This document shows, in pieces, positions 1-6,560 of a stretch of DNA of 39,106 nucleotides. Numbering within the stretch: position 1 is the first letter of the stretch; each line of letters opens with the position of its first letter. This DNA comes from Anaerolineales bacterium HSG24 (GTDB lineage: Bacteria; Chloroflexota; Anaerolineae; 4572-78; J111): the NCBI GenBank assembly GCA_030377895.1, contig JAUCGB010000030.1, forward strand, positions 1 through 39,106. The letters are read 5' to 3'. The translations under genes and the position numbers were made by a program. The notes under the pieces were generated by a model. The model saw only the letters and a list, made by a program, of their open reading frames with translations, was not told where the DNA came from and did no database searches.

Positions 1-138
1 GCAAGGCGGTGTAACGTTGGTTTGAAATCAGAACTCCAATCCGCCTTGCCTCGCCCTGAATCCACGGAATGACGGGCGAGGCAGGGGCGGAGCGGAGATG
101 GTCGCACATTCCAAGTCTAGACCGCCCTGCCTAGCCCC
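1..138. repeat. GC-rich interleaved inverted repeats
   Basis: Several inverted segments overlap here. Bases 1-9 (gcaaggcgg) pair with 41-49, and 48-56 (gcctcgccc) pair with 74-82. A looser pairing joins 74-90 with about 122-138. No open frame of note crosses the segment. It resembles the small palindromic elements found elsewhere in the window but matches none of them closely. It may be the end of an element that continues to the left of the window. Confidence 0.5.
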
Positions 139-212
139 TACCATAATCTCCGACGCAAATGCACATGTTAATTAATGCCCATTCCTGAACAGACCTGGGG
201 AACAAGGGGGCT

Positions 213-227
213 GAATGATTATCATTC
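213..227. promoter_or_regulatory. 7-1-7 palindrome resembling a Fur-family box
   Basis: The sequence gaatgat-t-atcattc is a perfect 7-1-7 inverted repeat lying 57 bases before the start of the HD-domain gene. Its shape and its AATGATTATCATT core resemble the operators of Fur-family metal regulators (Fur, Zur). No regulator gene lies in the window and no promoter boxes were convincingly seen around it, so a regulatory role is inference. Confidence 0.3.
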
Positions 228-283
228 GGACACGTAGAAGGTCGGGCCGAAACGAAGACCATTGCCAAAATTAGGAACAAACC

Positions 284-829
284 ATGAATATCACAGAACT
301 CTGGCCCGAACTGGGCTGGATTGAAGATGACGGCCTTAGAGAGAAAACAACCAAAGCATGGGAATTGGCTCTGGAAAGAAGCGTTTTAAGCGCAGAAGAT
401 TTAATGCGAATCCCATTTACCTTGCTGGCTGGCCCTGATTTGCAGGTCAGTTTTATGACTCATAAGCGGGCAGTGGTTCATGTAGCCAAAGAGAGCGCGC
501 TTAAAATGAAAGAATTTTTTAAGGATGACCTGCCCATCAATTTAGATGTGGTCATTGCTGGCGCAATCTTGGCCGATGTGGGTAAACTGCTGGAATATGA
601 ACTGGATGAGAACGGCGACTCTGTTCAGGGCGTATACGGCAAATATTTGCGACACCCTTTCTCTGGTGTATCGCTGGCAGAAGAGTGTGACATTCCGGCA
701 GAAGTGTGTCACATCATCGCCGCTCATGCCGCAGAGGGAAACCTGATTAAACGAACCACCGAAGCATACATTGTTCATCACGCCGACTTTATGACCTTTT
801 TGCCGTTCAAAAGTAGGTTGAAAGTTTAA
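284..829 (+). CDS. Small HD-domain protein (putative phosphohydrolase, HD pair altered)
   Basis: This 181-residue soluble protein has the pattern of the HD metal-dependent phosphohydrolase superfamily, and it covers little more than the domain itself. Candidate metal ligands are H60 or H66 in the first helix, the LADVGK stretch at 96-101, H124, H143, H148 and H165/H166/D168. The usual HD dipeptide reads AD (A97-D98), so the signature histidine is missing. That suggests altered metal binding or a non-catalytic protein, although the nearby histidines could compensate. The start is supported by an aggaa stretch about 8 bases before ATG. The gene stands alone, with a strong terminator directly after the stop. 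The substrate is unknown; HD proteins act on nucleotides, cyclic nucleotides or phosphoesters. Confidence 0.75.
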   Translation: MNITELWPELGWIEDDGLREKTTKAWELALERSVLSAEDLMRIPFTLLAGPDLQVSFMTHKRAVVHVAKESALKMKEFFKDDLPINLDVVIAGAILADVGKLLEYELDENGDSVQGVYGKYLRHPFSGVSLAEECDIPAEVCHIIAAHAAEGNLIKRTTEAYIVHHADFMTFLPFKSRLKV

Positions 830-873
830 GGCCGGCGCAGGGAACAGTTCCCTGCGCCCTGGCCAAGTTTTTT
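830..873 (+). terminator. Rho-independent terminator of the HD-domain gene
   Basis: A perfect 12-bp inverted repeat (834-845 with 847-858, one-base loop) is extended by outer ggcc/ggcc pairing (830-833 with 861-864). Six T residues follow at 868-873. The hairpin begins directly after the stop codon of the HD-domain gene. Confidence 0.85.
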
Positions 874-886
874 GTCGGGTACTTAA

Positions 887-942
887 CGTTTGTAGTAGGC
901 GATTCATCGCCTTCAATGGCACTGAAATGCCTACTACGAACG
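887..942. repeat. Dispersed palindromic repeat, family A, copy 1
   Basis: The ends cgttTgtagtaggc (887-900) and gcctactacgaacg (929-942) are inverted repeats with one mismatch. They enclose a centre with its own small pairings. A related copy lies in the opposite orientation at 12231-12277. The size of about 50 bp and the hairpin form suggest a REP-like or MITE-like element. Confidence 0.7.
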
Positions 943-955
943 GGTAGTGGTAAAA

Positions 956-999
956 GGAGTGCAAAGCTCGCTTTGCAGGCAAGGCAAGCCTTGCACTCC
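956..999. repeat. Palindromic repeat, family E, copy 1
   Basis: The ends ggagtgcaa (956-964) and ttgcactcc (991-999) form a perfect 9-bp inverted repeat. Inside it, gcaaag and ctttgc (961-976) form a second hairpin. A partial copy with the same ggagtgcaaagct start lies at 34478-34499. Confidence 0.6.
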
Positions 1000-1159
1000 A
1001 GATTCTGCCATCACTACTTGTGCAGGACTACCCTACGAACGCTTATAGATTGAGGTGGAAAATACAAAAAATCCATGTAAATCCAGAATCTAATCCTGTT
1101 GATAAAAGATGAACTTCTGCTCTTGTTACCCGACAGGAAAGTTAGCCAAAACTAATTAG

Positions 1160-1262
1160 CACAGAGTTTCACAGAGGAACACAGAGCTTCACAGAGAAAA
1201 GCGAATTATTTTTCCCTCTGTGTCCCTCTGTGTCCCTCTGTGCGTCTCTGTGAAACTCTGTG
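1160..1262. repeat. 'cacagag' tandem and inverted repeat, family D, copy 1
   Basis: Four cacagag-type units (1160-1196) face about five ctctgtg units (1216-1262) across a short AT-rich centre. The outer 17 bases (1160-1176) are a perfect inverted match to 1246-1262. The whole stretch could fold into one long hairpin. A shorter relative sits at 34571-34603 just before the nuclease-like gene. Repeats of this wording are common in the intergenic DNA of several environmental bacterial groups; that is recollection, not a search result. Confidence 0.7.
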
Positions 1263-1344
1263 TTCCTGTTTTATCCTTCCCTAAACCACTTTGTCGGGTA
1301 GCAAGCTTCTGCTTAGTATACATAATAGGCGATATTATAATTTT

Positions 1345-3498
1345 ATGTCAGAAAAACATGCAATAAAATCTGGTCAATATCATCATAATTTCTATTTACC
1401 CAACCAACCGAATACCGACAACATTGGTTACTATGAGCCAACGTCATTGGACGAACTTGAGCAGAAAGGGCGTTTATACATCATCGCAGATACTGTTTTA
1501 GGGACATCTGCTGGAAATTTAGCCTGTCAATACGCAATTAGAAAGATTTTACATGGCTATTATCGCACCACAACCGAAGCCGATGTTGAAAAACGGTTAA
1601 TTGAAGTGATTAAGACGACCAATGTCGAAATTTTCAAGCGTAATCAGCAGTTTCCTAACCGACGAAACATCGCCACCACCTTAATGGCGGCTTTGATTCA
1701 TCAAAACAAACTGATTGTGGTTAATGTGGGCGATAGTCAAGCCTATGTTGTTTGGGAACAAAGTATCGAGAATCTGAGCGAAAATGTCTCTGATAAACCG
1801 TCTCCAAATGCTGGCCTTGGTTTGTCTGAGGAGATTGAGGTTGAGATATTGTATCGTCGGTTATTCCCGAAAGATAACGTTGTTTTGTGTACTGGTGGCG
1901 TAAGAGGGTATATTGATGAGAAGCAGATTGCCGACATTGTCGCTCAATATCCGCCCCATGAAGCCGCTCGACGGCTAACTCAGTTGGCTTACAATCGTAC
2001 TTGCCGTGATAATTTGGCGGTCAGCGTTAGCCAAATGTTAGAACAATCAATCGCTCAAGTACCTCCCCCGCGTCTAACCATGCCTGAATCGCCAACTTGG
2101 GATAAGTTGTTAAATCAGCCTCAACCTAAACAAGTTTCCGCTAAACCTTCTGTACCTAACCTGTCAACGCTTCCGGTGTCACCCGCATCTCGACAGCGAT
2201 TGTGGGGCGGATTGCTTGTCATGATAATCATTTTACTCTGTTTGGCGACTGGGTTTTGGTTCGGTTGGCAATATATCATGCCTCCTCAAACCGATATTGC
2301 TGAGAACAGTTTGGAGACGGAGGCTGACATGTCATCTGAAATCTCCAATGAAACATCTGAAACCCCTGATGTGTCGGAGCCGAGTCAAACTGAGACCTCA
2401 TCAATCGACGAAGCGAGTACCTCCGTTGACACAAATGCAACCGTTACGACCTCGTTTACAGAGGCTGATTTGTCAACGCCGACTCCGGCTAATGAAATTT
2501 CGCTTGATGAGTTGACCGACACACTCCCCTCGCCGACGGCTATTGCTTTTACGCTAACCATAACGCCAACTCCAACCCCAACGGTGCAACTGCCTCAGAA
2601 CTGTATCAGTGGGGCGCGCTTTTTTGATGATCTGACGATTCCAGATGGTACGGAGGTTGTGGCGGGACAAACTTTTGAAAAAGCATGGTCGATCCAGAAT
2701 AATGGGACATGTCCTTGGGTTTGGGGGTATACGGTTCGGTTTGTTGATGGTGATACTATGCACACACTCGACCAGTTTCCGGTGCCATTGATTGAACCTG
2801 ATGAGTTAACCGCAATAACTGCTTCTTTAGTTGCGCCAAATCAAATCGGGACTCATCGTAGTCAATGGCAAATGTATGATTTGGAAGGAGAATCGTTTGG
2901 TGCTGACCTATATGTTGAGATTAAAGTTGTGCCACCTGAACCGGGTGCGGTCATCGAAAATCCAAACGAGACGACGATATATAGCTTTATTGAGCAAGTC
3001 GCTACCGCCGATTGGCAATCAGACGAGATTATCTATACACCTCAAGCGGGACGTATCGATTCTGATTTGGTCATCACCTCACCGTTGGGGATTGTCGTGT
3101 TGGGGATTGCTGAATTGCGAGGACGTAGGGACACCGTCGCTGATGTCCTATTGACCCATCCTCATCAGGAAACGGGAATTATAGAGGGACGTTATGCTGT
3201 TGATACTCCCCTAAAACCGACCGATGAACTCGTGGTCTCGCTCGGTTTTCCGCAAGCAGCCATCCTCAATAAAGATGGCGCGATTTTTGAGGTTATGTTT
3301 ATCGCGGCGGATGGCTCCATGAAACAGGTACTGTCTGAGAAAGTAACATATCGGGGCGGAATTGTGTCGCAAAGAATCCAGTTAGATAGTGTTACATCCG
3401 GTCAAACTGGTGAATTTATCCTCAGAGTGTTAGCCGGTGATAACAACGCTTATGACTGGGCCTTATGGCTCGATGCTCGTTTGGTGCGTCCTCAATAG
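1345..3498 (+). CDS. PP2C-like domain / single TM / NBR1-type Ig-like ectodomain protein
   Basis: This is a 717-residue membrane protein. Residues about 30-240 follow the PP2C serine/threonine phosphatase fold, with NVGDSQAYVV and a closing RDNLAV motif. A single membrane span lies at about 286-311. A Ser/Thr/Pro-rich linker leads to an NBR1-like ('next to BRCA1') FW domain at about 415-530 with its typical conserved tryptophans, and a C-terminal beta-rich region follows. The phosphatase site is degenerate: the usual DGMGG reads DTVLG and the metal-binding SDG reads TGG, so it may be a pseudophosphatase that senses or scaffolds. The ATG at 1345 is preferred over an in-frame TTG at 1291 that sits next to a repeat, although neither has a good ribosome site. 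The family assignment is firm; the partner kinase and the ligand are unknown. Confidence 0.8.
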   Translation: MSEKHAIKSGQYHHNFYLPNQPNTDNIGYYEPTSLDELEQKGRLYIIADTVLGTSAGNLACQYAIRKILHGYYRTTTEADVEKRLIEVIKTTNVEIFKRNQQFPNRRNIATTLMAALIHQNKLIVVNVGDSQAYVVWEQSIENLSENVSDKPSPNAGLGLSEEIEVEILYRRLFPKDNVVLCTGGVRGYIDEKQIADIVAQYPPHEAARRLTQLAYNRTCRDNLAVSVSQMLEQSIAQVPPPRLTMPESPTWDKLLNQPQPKQVSAKPSVPNLSTLPVSPASRQRLWGGLLVMIIILLCLATGFWFGWQYIMPPQTDIAENSLETEADMSSEISNETSETPDVSEPSQTETSSIDEASTSVDTNATVTTSFTEADLSTPTPANEISLDELTDTLPSPTAIAFTLTITPTPTPTVQLPQNCISGARFFDDLTIPDGTEVVAGQTFEKAWSIQNNGTCPWVWGYTVRFVDGDTMHTLDQFPVPLIEPDELTAITASLVAPNQIGTHRSQWQMYDLEGESFGADLYVEIKVVPPEPGAVIENPNETTIYSFIEQVATADWQSDEIIYTPQAGRIDSDLVITSPLGIVVLGIAELRGRRDTVADVLLTHPHQETGIIEGRYAVDTPLKPTDELVVSLGFPQAAILNKDGAIFEVMFIAADGSMKQVLSEKVTYRGGIVSQRIQLDSVTSGQTGEFILRVLAGDNNAYDWALWLDARLVRPQ

Positions 3499-3536
3499 TT
3501 TTCAGGGCGACGGTCATTAACATGTCATTCTGTAGA

Positions 3537-3565
3537 TTTTAAGACCCTAAAGGTTTTGCTTAAAA
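3537..3565. repeat. Hairpin containing half of palindromic repeat family C
   Basis: The arms ttttaag (3537-3543) and cttaaaa (3559-3565) enclose accctaaaggttttg, which matches the left half of the palindromes found inside the gene at 35357-37150. It lies between two converging genes and might also slow transcription. Confidence 0.4.
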
Positions 3566-3591
3566 CGGCAGGCTAAAGACTTGGACTCCAT

Positions 3592-4056
3592 TTATCCATT
3601 ATTTCCAAAATTAAATTGAGACAACATGTGATACATGACAATACCTGCGCTAGTCGCTAGATTGAGACTTCGCACTTTCGGATTGAGCATGGGAATTGTC
3701 AGGCAACGGCTAGGATTTGCCTTGAGCAACGTTTCAGGAAGTCCAGCCGTTTCTTTGCCGAAAAGAAACATGTCACCGAGTTGTGGTTGAATGGCGGTAT
3801 AAGGCTGTTTAACCTTGGTCGTTAGGAGATAAGTTCGTGACATATCAAGCTGAGAAAAAAACCCGTTTATATCAGGCTCATGTTTAATCCGAATAAATTC
3901 CCAATAATCAAGTCCGGCTCGTTTAAGATAGCGATCACTTAAAGCAAATCCGGGTTGACCGACAATCAGCAACTCTAAACCTGTGGCGGCGCATAAACGA
4001 GCAATATTCCCTGTGTTTTGTGGTATTTGCGGTTCAACTAAAGTAACGGTAAACAT
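3592..4056 (-). CDS. trmL: tRNA (cytidine/uridine-34 2'-O)-methyltransferase TrmL
   Basis: This is a SPOUT-fold methyltransferase that 2'-O-methylates the wobble base of tRNA-Leu isoacceptors using S-adenosylmethionine. At 154 residues it has the usual compact TrmL length with no extra RNA-binding domain. Visible motifs are NTGNIARLCAATG near the N-terminus, FGKETAGLP (about 99-107), and the knot region IPM...RSLNLATSAGIVMYH (about 121-143). The ATG at 4056 matches the usual TrmL start (MFTVTLVEP). An upstream in-frame TTG at 4077 would add seven residues, and neither start has a clear ribosome site. The gene stands alone, converging with the PP2C-like gene. Confidence 0.92.
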   Translation of the reverse strand: MFTVTLVEPQIPQNTGNIARLCAATGLELLIVGQPGFALSDRYLKRAGLDYWEFIRIKHEPDINGFFSQLDMSRTYLLTTKVKQPYTAIQPQLGDMFLFGKETAGLPETLLKANPSRCLTIPMLNPKVRSLNLATSAGIVMYHMLSQFNFGNNG

Positions 4057-4228
4057 TGGCGAAATTTTTCGTTTCAAAGTATATTAACCGAGAACTGTCC
4101 TTTACTACTTAGGACTAGAGGTCGCTAGAAAAATTTTAGCTTTTTCTGTTAAGATGCAGTTAAAATTTACCTACGCATGGATGTTAGGGCAGTTTACATT
4201 TAAAACTACTATAAATCAAGGATGAACA

Positions 4229-4624
4229 ATGTCAAATCAGCGCAATGTTATCTCTACGAAGTTAGCACCCGCGGCGGTTGGGCCATATTCCCAAGCCATT
4301 CAAACGGGTAACTTAATTTATACGGCCGGACAAATTCCATTAGTTCCGGAAACGGGTAAAATCGTCGAGGGGAATATTCAAGTCCAGACGAACCAAGTTA
4401 TGGAAAACCTATCGAACATATTAGAAGCGGCTGGGAGCAATTTGGCAAATGTCGTTAAAACAACGATTTTTGCAACAGATTTAGCCGATTTTGCCGCGAT
4501 TAATGAAACCTACGGTAGTTTTTTTGATGACGCTCCTCCGGCCAGAAGTACCGTTCAAGTGGCCGCGTTGCCGCTTGGCGCAAACGTCGAAATCGAGGCA
4601 ATTGCTACCATTAGTTGCGCTTGA
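4229..4624 (+). CDS. ridA: RidA-family enamine/imine deaminase
   Basis: RidA (YjgF/YER057c/UK114 family) hydrolyses reactive enamine and imine intermediates, such as 2-aminoacrylate released by PLP enzymes, to keto acids and ammonia. This cytosolic protein normally forms trimers. The 131 residues match the family length. The signature PPARSTVQVAALPLGANVEIEAIA lies at about 103-126 and includes R106, which binds the substrate carboxylate. AGQIPLVPETG lies at 33-43. A ribosome site (aagga, 4218-4222) stands 6 bases before the ATG. A separate promoter follows the gene, so the downstream S1-domain gene is probably expressed independently. Confidence 0.93.
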   Translation: MSNQRNVISTKLAPAAVGPYSQAIQTGNLIYTAGQIPLVPETGKIVEGNIQVQTNQVMENLSNILEAAGSNLANVVKTTIFATDLADFAAINETYGSFFDDAPPARSTVQVAALPLGANVEIEAIATISCA

Positions 4625-4630
4625 ACCTGT

Positions 4631-4659
4631 TTGATTTTTATTATGAAAACAAGTATAAT
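4631..4659 (+). promoter_or_regulatory. Sigma-70-type promoter of the S1-domain gene
   Basis: A -35 box TTGATT (4631-4636) and a perfect -10 box TATAAT (4654-4659) are separated by 17 bases. Transcription would start near 4666, leaving a leader of about 40 bases with the ribosome site aaggag at 4687-4692. Confidence 0.7.
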
Positions 4660-4704
4660 GTGTTTTGAAGTTAAGCCCCATATAATAAGGAGATTAAAAA
4701 ATTC

Positions 4705-5958
4705 ATGACCGAGGAGAATAACCAACTCGGAACAATATCTGACAGTGACCCACAAAATGAAGAAATTATATCCATGGCGGAGTTGTTAGCACAACAAGAT
4801 GCGACAATTCCTGTTATTAGGACAGGTGATATTATTAAGGGGGTCGTTGCCAGAAAAAGTTCAAATGAGATTTTAGTTGACATTGGGGCAAAATCCGAAG
4901 GTATTGTTGACAGTAGAGATTTAAGTAAACTCAGTGCTGAAGAGATTGAGCAAGTGCGACTAGGCGACACAATTTATGTGTATGTTTTAAGAAGTGGTGA
5001 AGATGATGAAGATAGGTCCATTCTCTCACTTAGTCAAGCTAAAGCTGAACAGGACTGGGATGAAGCAGAACGTTTATTTGCTTCCAGTGAGACCATTGAA
5101 CGAAATGTGATTGGTCATAACAAAGGAGGCTTAATTGTTGAATTTGGACAACTACGCGGATTTTTGCCTGGCTCACAATTAGTCACTGGTCAGACGACAG
5201 GAGGGACAATTAAACCTGGTCGTTGGAACCAGATGATGGGTCAACAGTTGTCTCTCAAAATGATTGAAGTCGACCGTGAACGAAATCGCTTGATTTTATC
5301 TGAGCGATTGGTGTTTGAAGCATCTCGTCAAGAGGAAGAGAAAAAGAAGGTAGCCTTCTTAGAAGGGCTATCGGAGGGACAAGTTTGTGATGGACGTGTC
5401 ACTCGTTTGGTAGATTTTGGTGCGTTTGTTGATATTGGAGGGGGCGTTGACGGGCTGATTCATTTGTCAGAATTAGCTTGGGCCAGAATATTGCATCCCA
5501 AAGAGATATTAAAAGCAAACCAAGAGGTAAAAGTATATATTCTTGGTATTGATGTTGAACAAAAACGTGTCGCTTTGAGTTTGAAACGCTTGCAACCAGA
5601 ACCTTGGAAAGATGTTTTTGAATATTATCAAGTTAGCCAAGTTGTTGAAGCGGTTATTACTAAACTAACAGATTTTGGTGCATTTGCTCGAATTGATGCT
5701 CGAATTGAAGGGCTTATCCACATCTCTGAAATTAGTGATAAAAACATTACTCACCCTAACCAAGTTGTTAATGAAGGTGATAAACTTAAAGTTCGGATTA
5801 TAAACATTGATCCTAATCGACGACGGATGGGGTTGAGTATCAAACAGGTTGAAGATAAATTAGACCATGATTCCCCACCGGATGAAGATGGACAGAAAGC
5901 AGTTGAAGAATCTGTTGAGGCATTTCCTGTAACAGAAGAACCTGTCGATCCTGTATAA
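4705..5958 (+). CDS. S1 RNA-binding domain protein, four S1 repeats (ribosomal protein S1-like)
   Basis: This 417-residue protein contains four S1 (OB-fold) RNA-binding repeats at about 40-112, 124-205, 222-292 and 308-378. Repeats 3 and 4 are the most canonical, each carrying DFGAF and GLIH(L/I)SE. Proteins of this layout act as ribosomal protein S1, or S1-like factors, that help mRNA bind the 30S subunit. A four-repeat form is typical of many non-proteobacterial lineages, whereas E. coli has six. The N-terminal 40 residues and the C-terminal 40 residues are acidic and probably disordered. A good ribosome site (aaggag, 12 bases upstream) and a strong promoter support the start. It is most likely rpsA, but the symbol is withheld because several S1-repeat proteins can coexist in one genome. 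Confidence 0.9.
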   Translation: MTEENNQLGTISDSDPQNEEIISMAELLAQQDATIPVIRTGDIIKGVVARKSSNEILVDIGAKSEGIVDSRDLSKLSAEEIEQVRLGDTIYVYVLRSGEDDEDRSILSLSQAKAEQDWDEAERLFASSETIERNVIGHNKGGLIVEFGQLRGFLPGSQLVTGQTTGGTIKPGRWNQMMGQQLSLKMIEVDRERNRLILSERLVFEASRQEEEKKKVAFLEGLSEGQVCDGRVTRLVDFGAFVDIGGGVDGLIHLSELAWARILHPKEILKANQEVKVYILGIDVEQKRVALSLKRLQPEPWKDVFEYYQVSQVVEAVITKLTDFGAFARIDARIEGLIHISEISDKNITHPNQVVNEGDKLKVRIINIDPNRRRMGLSIKQVEDKLDHDSPPDEDGQKAVEESVEAFPVTEEPVDPV

Positions 5959-5970
5959 CTCGCTACAATC

Positions 5971-5994
5971 AGCGTACTTTAACCAAAGTATGCT
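5971..5994 (+). terminator. Hairpin after the S1-domain gene (possible terminator)
   Basis: The arms agcgtacttt (5971-5980) and aaagtatgct (5985-5994) pair over ten positions with one G-T wobble and a four-base loop, 12 bases after the stop codon. There is no T tract, so termination is uncertain. Confidence 0.4.
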
Positions 5995-6030
5995 GGGTAG
6001 TGCAAAAGTAGTGATACGGATCCGTTAGTT

Positions 6031-6055
6031 ACCCGCAAGCTCTAAACTTGCGGGT
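6031..6055. repeat. Perfect 9-bp hairpin
   Basis: Acccgcaag (6031-6039) pairs with cttgcgggt (6047-6055) across a 7-base loop. The wider flanks gtagtg (6008-6013) and cactac (6063-6068) also pair, which suggests a complete small palindromic element. Confidence 0.5.
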
Positions 6056-6090
6056 AGCTGACCACTACTGATGGCGAGTTTTTTATCGGC

Positions 6091-6192
6091 TATCAACTCA
6101 AGGTGCGACAGATAATATCGTAGCACAGTCTTTAGACTGTGTGCGGCACAGGCTGAAGCATGTGCTACATATCTCGGCTTACGCTGATAGCC
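6091..6192. repeat. 100-bp dispersed repeat, family B, copy 1
   Basis: This segment matches 12293-12393 along about 100 bases with only scattered substitutions and a 2-base insertion. Shared blocks include gtgcgacagataatatcgta, acagtctttagactgt and ggctgaagcatgtgctacat. The inner acagtc/gactgt and gtagcaca/tgtgctac segments are inverted repeats, so the element can fold. No coding potential is visible. Confidence 0.85.
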
Positions 6193-6258
6193 TCTTGATT
6201 TAAGTTGTAGCCTTTTAGGAGTGAGTATTAATTAAGTTGTGCAGGCTGACCAATGTTC

Positions 6259-6311
6259 GTAGTTCAGGCACAATGTGAATTGGATACATGCCTCATTGAA
6301 ATGGGAACTAC
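6259..6311. repeat. Imperfect inverted repeat
   Basis: Gtagttcaggca (6259-6270) pairs in part with tgcct (6289-6293) and gaactac (6305-6311). The layout loosely resembles repeat family A. Confidence 0.4.
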
Positions 6312-6560
6312 CAACTTGGCTAATATCCTAATATCGAAAGCACACGTTATTTAATTCCGCTTCAAGCACTACTTTTTAGCTGAATACAAACGCGCAAGTT
6401 ATTTAATCCGAATCCTTAGCGTTTCAGCTACTTCTTGTATATCATTCTGAGGAACATCGTGACGGGAACTTACCCCCAAAGTGCTATCTTGGGGATGTTT
6501 CGGTTTATTCAGGGTGACATGTTGTAATCTAGCATTGATAAAGTAAATAGGAATCTTTTA

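Larger units (their letters stand above)
874..1344. other. Gene-free stretch packed with short repeats
   Basis: This gap of about 470 bases holds no credible gene. It contains three repeat elements listed separately (887-942, 956-999, 1160-1262). Between them are short unexplained pieces, including another ctacgaacg at about 1031-1040 that echoes the first element. A TTG codon at 1291 is in frame with the next gene, but it lies next to the repeat and is a poor start candidate. Confidence 0.6.
5959..6560. other. 600-base gene-free stretch of hairpins and repeats before clpC
   Basis: No credible gene lies here. It holds hairpins at 5971-5994 and 6031-6055, a 100-bp dispersed repeat (6091-6192), an imperfect inverted repeat (6259-6311) and a small hairpin at 6474-6494. 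A short imperfect direct repeat (gttatttaat plus flanks, about 6342-6358 and 6394-6409) is also present. I could not identify a convincing clpC promoter. Confidence 0.6.

Noticed and set aside
542..982. Long minus-strand open frame opposite the HD-domain gene
   Set aside because: It is antisense to a gene with clear domain motifs, runs through the terminator hairpin and a repeat, and shows no recognisable family.
1160..1262. Regular short repeats that could suggest a CRISPR array
   Set aside because: The units are about 10 bases apart with no spacers of 25-40 bases, they are inverted between the halves, and no cas gene is present.
6259..6420. Possible tRNA or small RNA in the gap before clpC
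   Set aside because: Stems are present, but no cloverleaf, T-loop GTTCGA box or CCA end can be formed.
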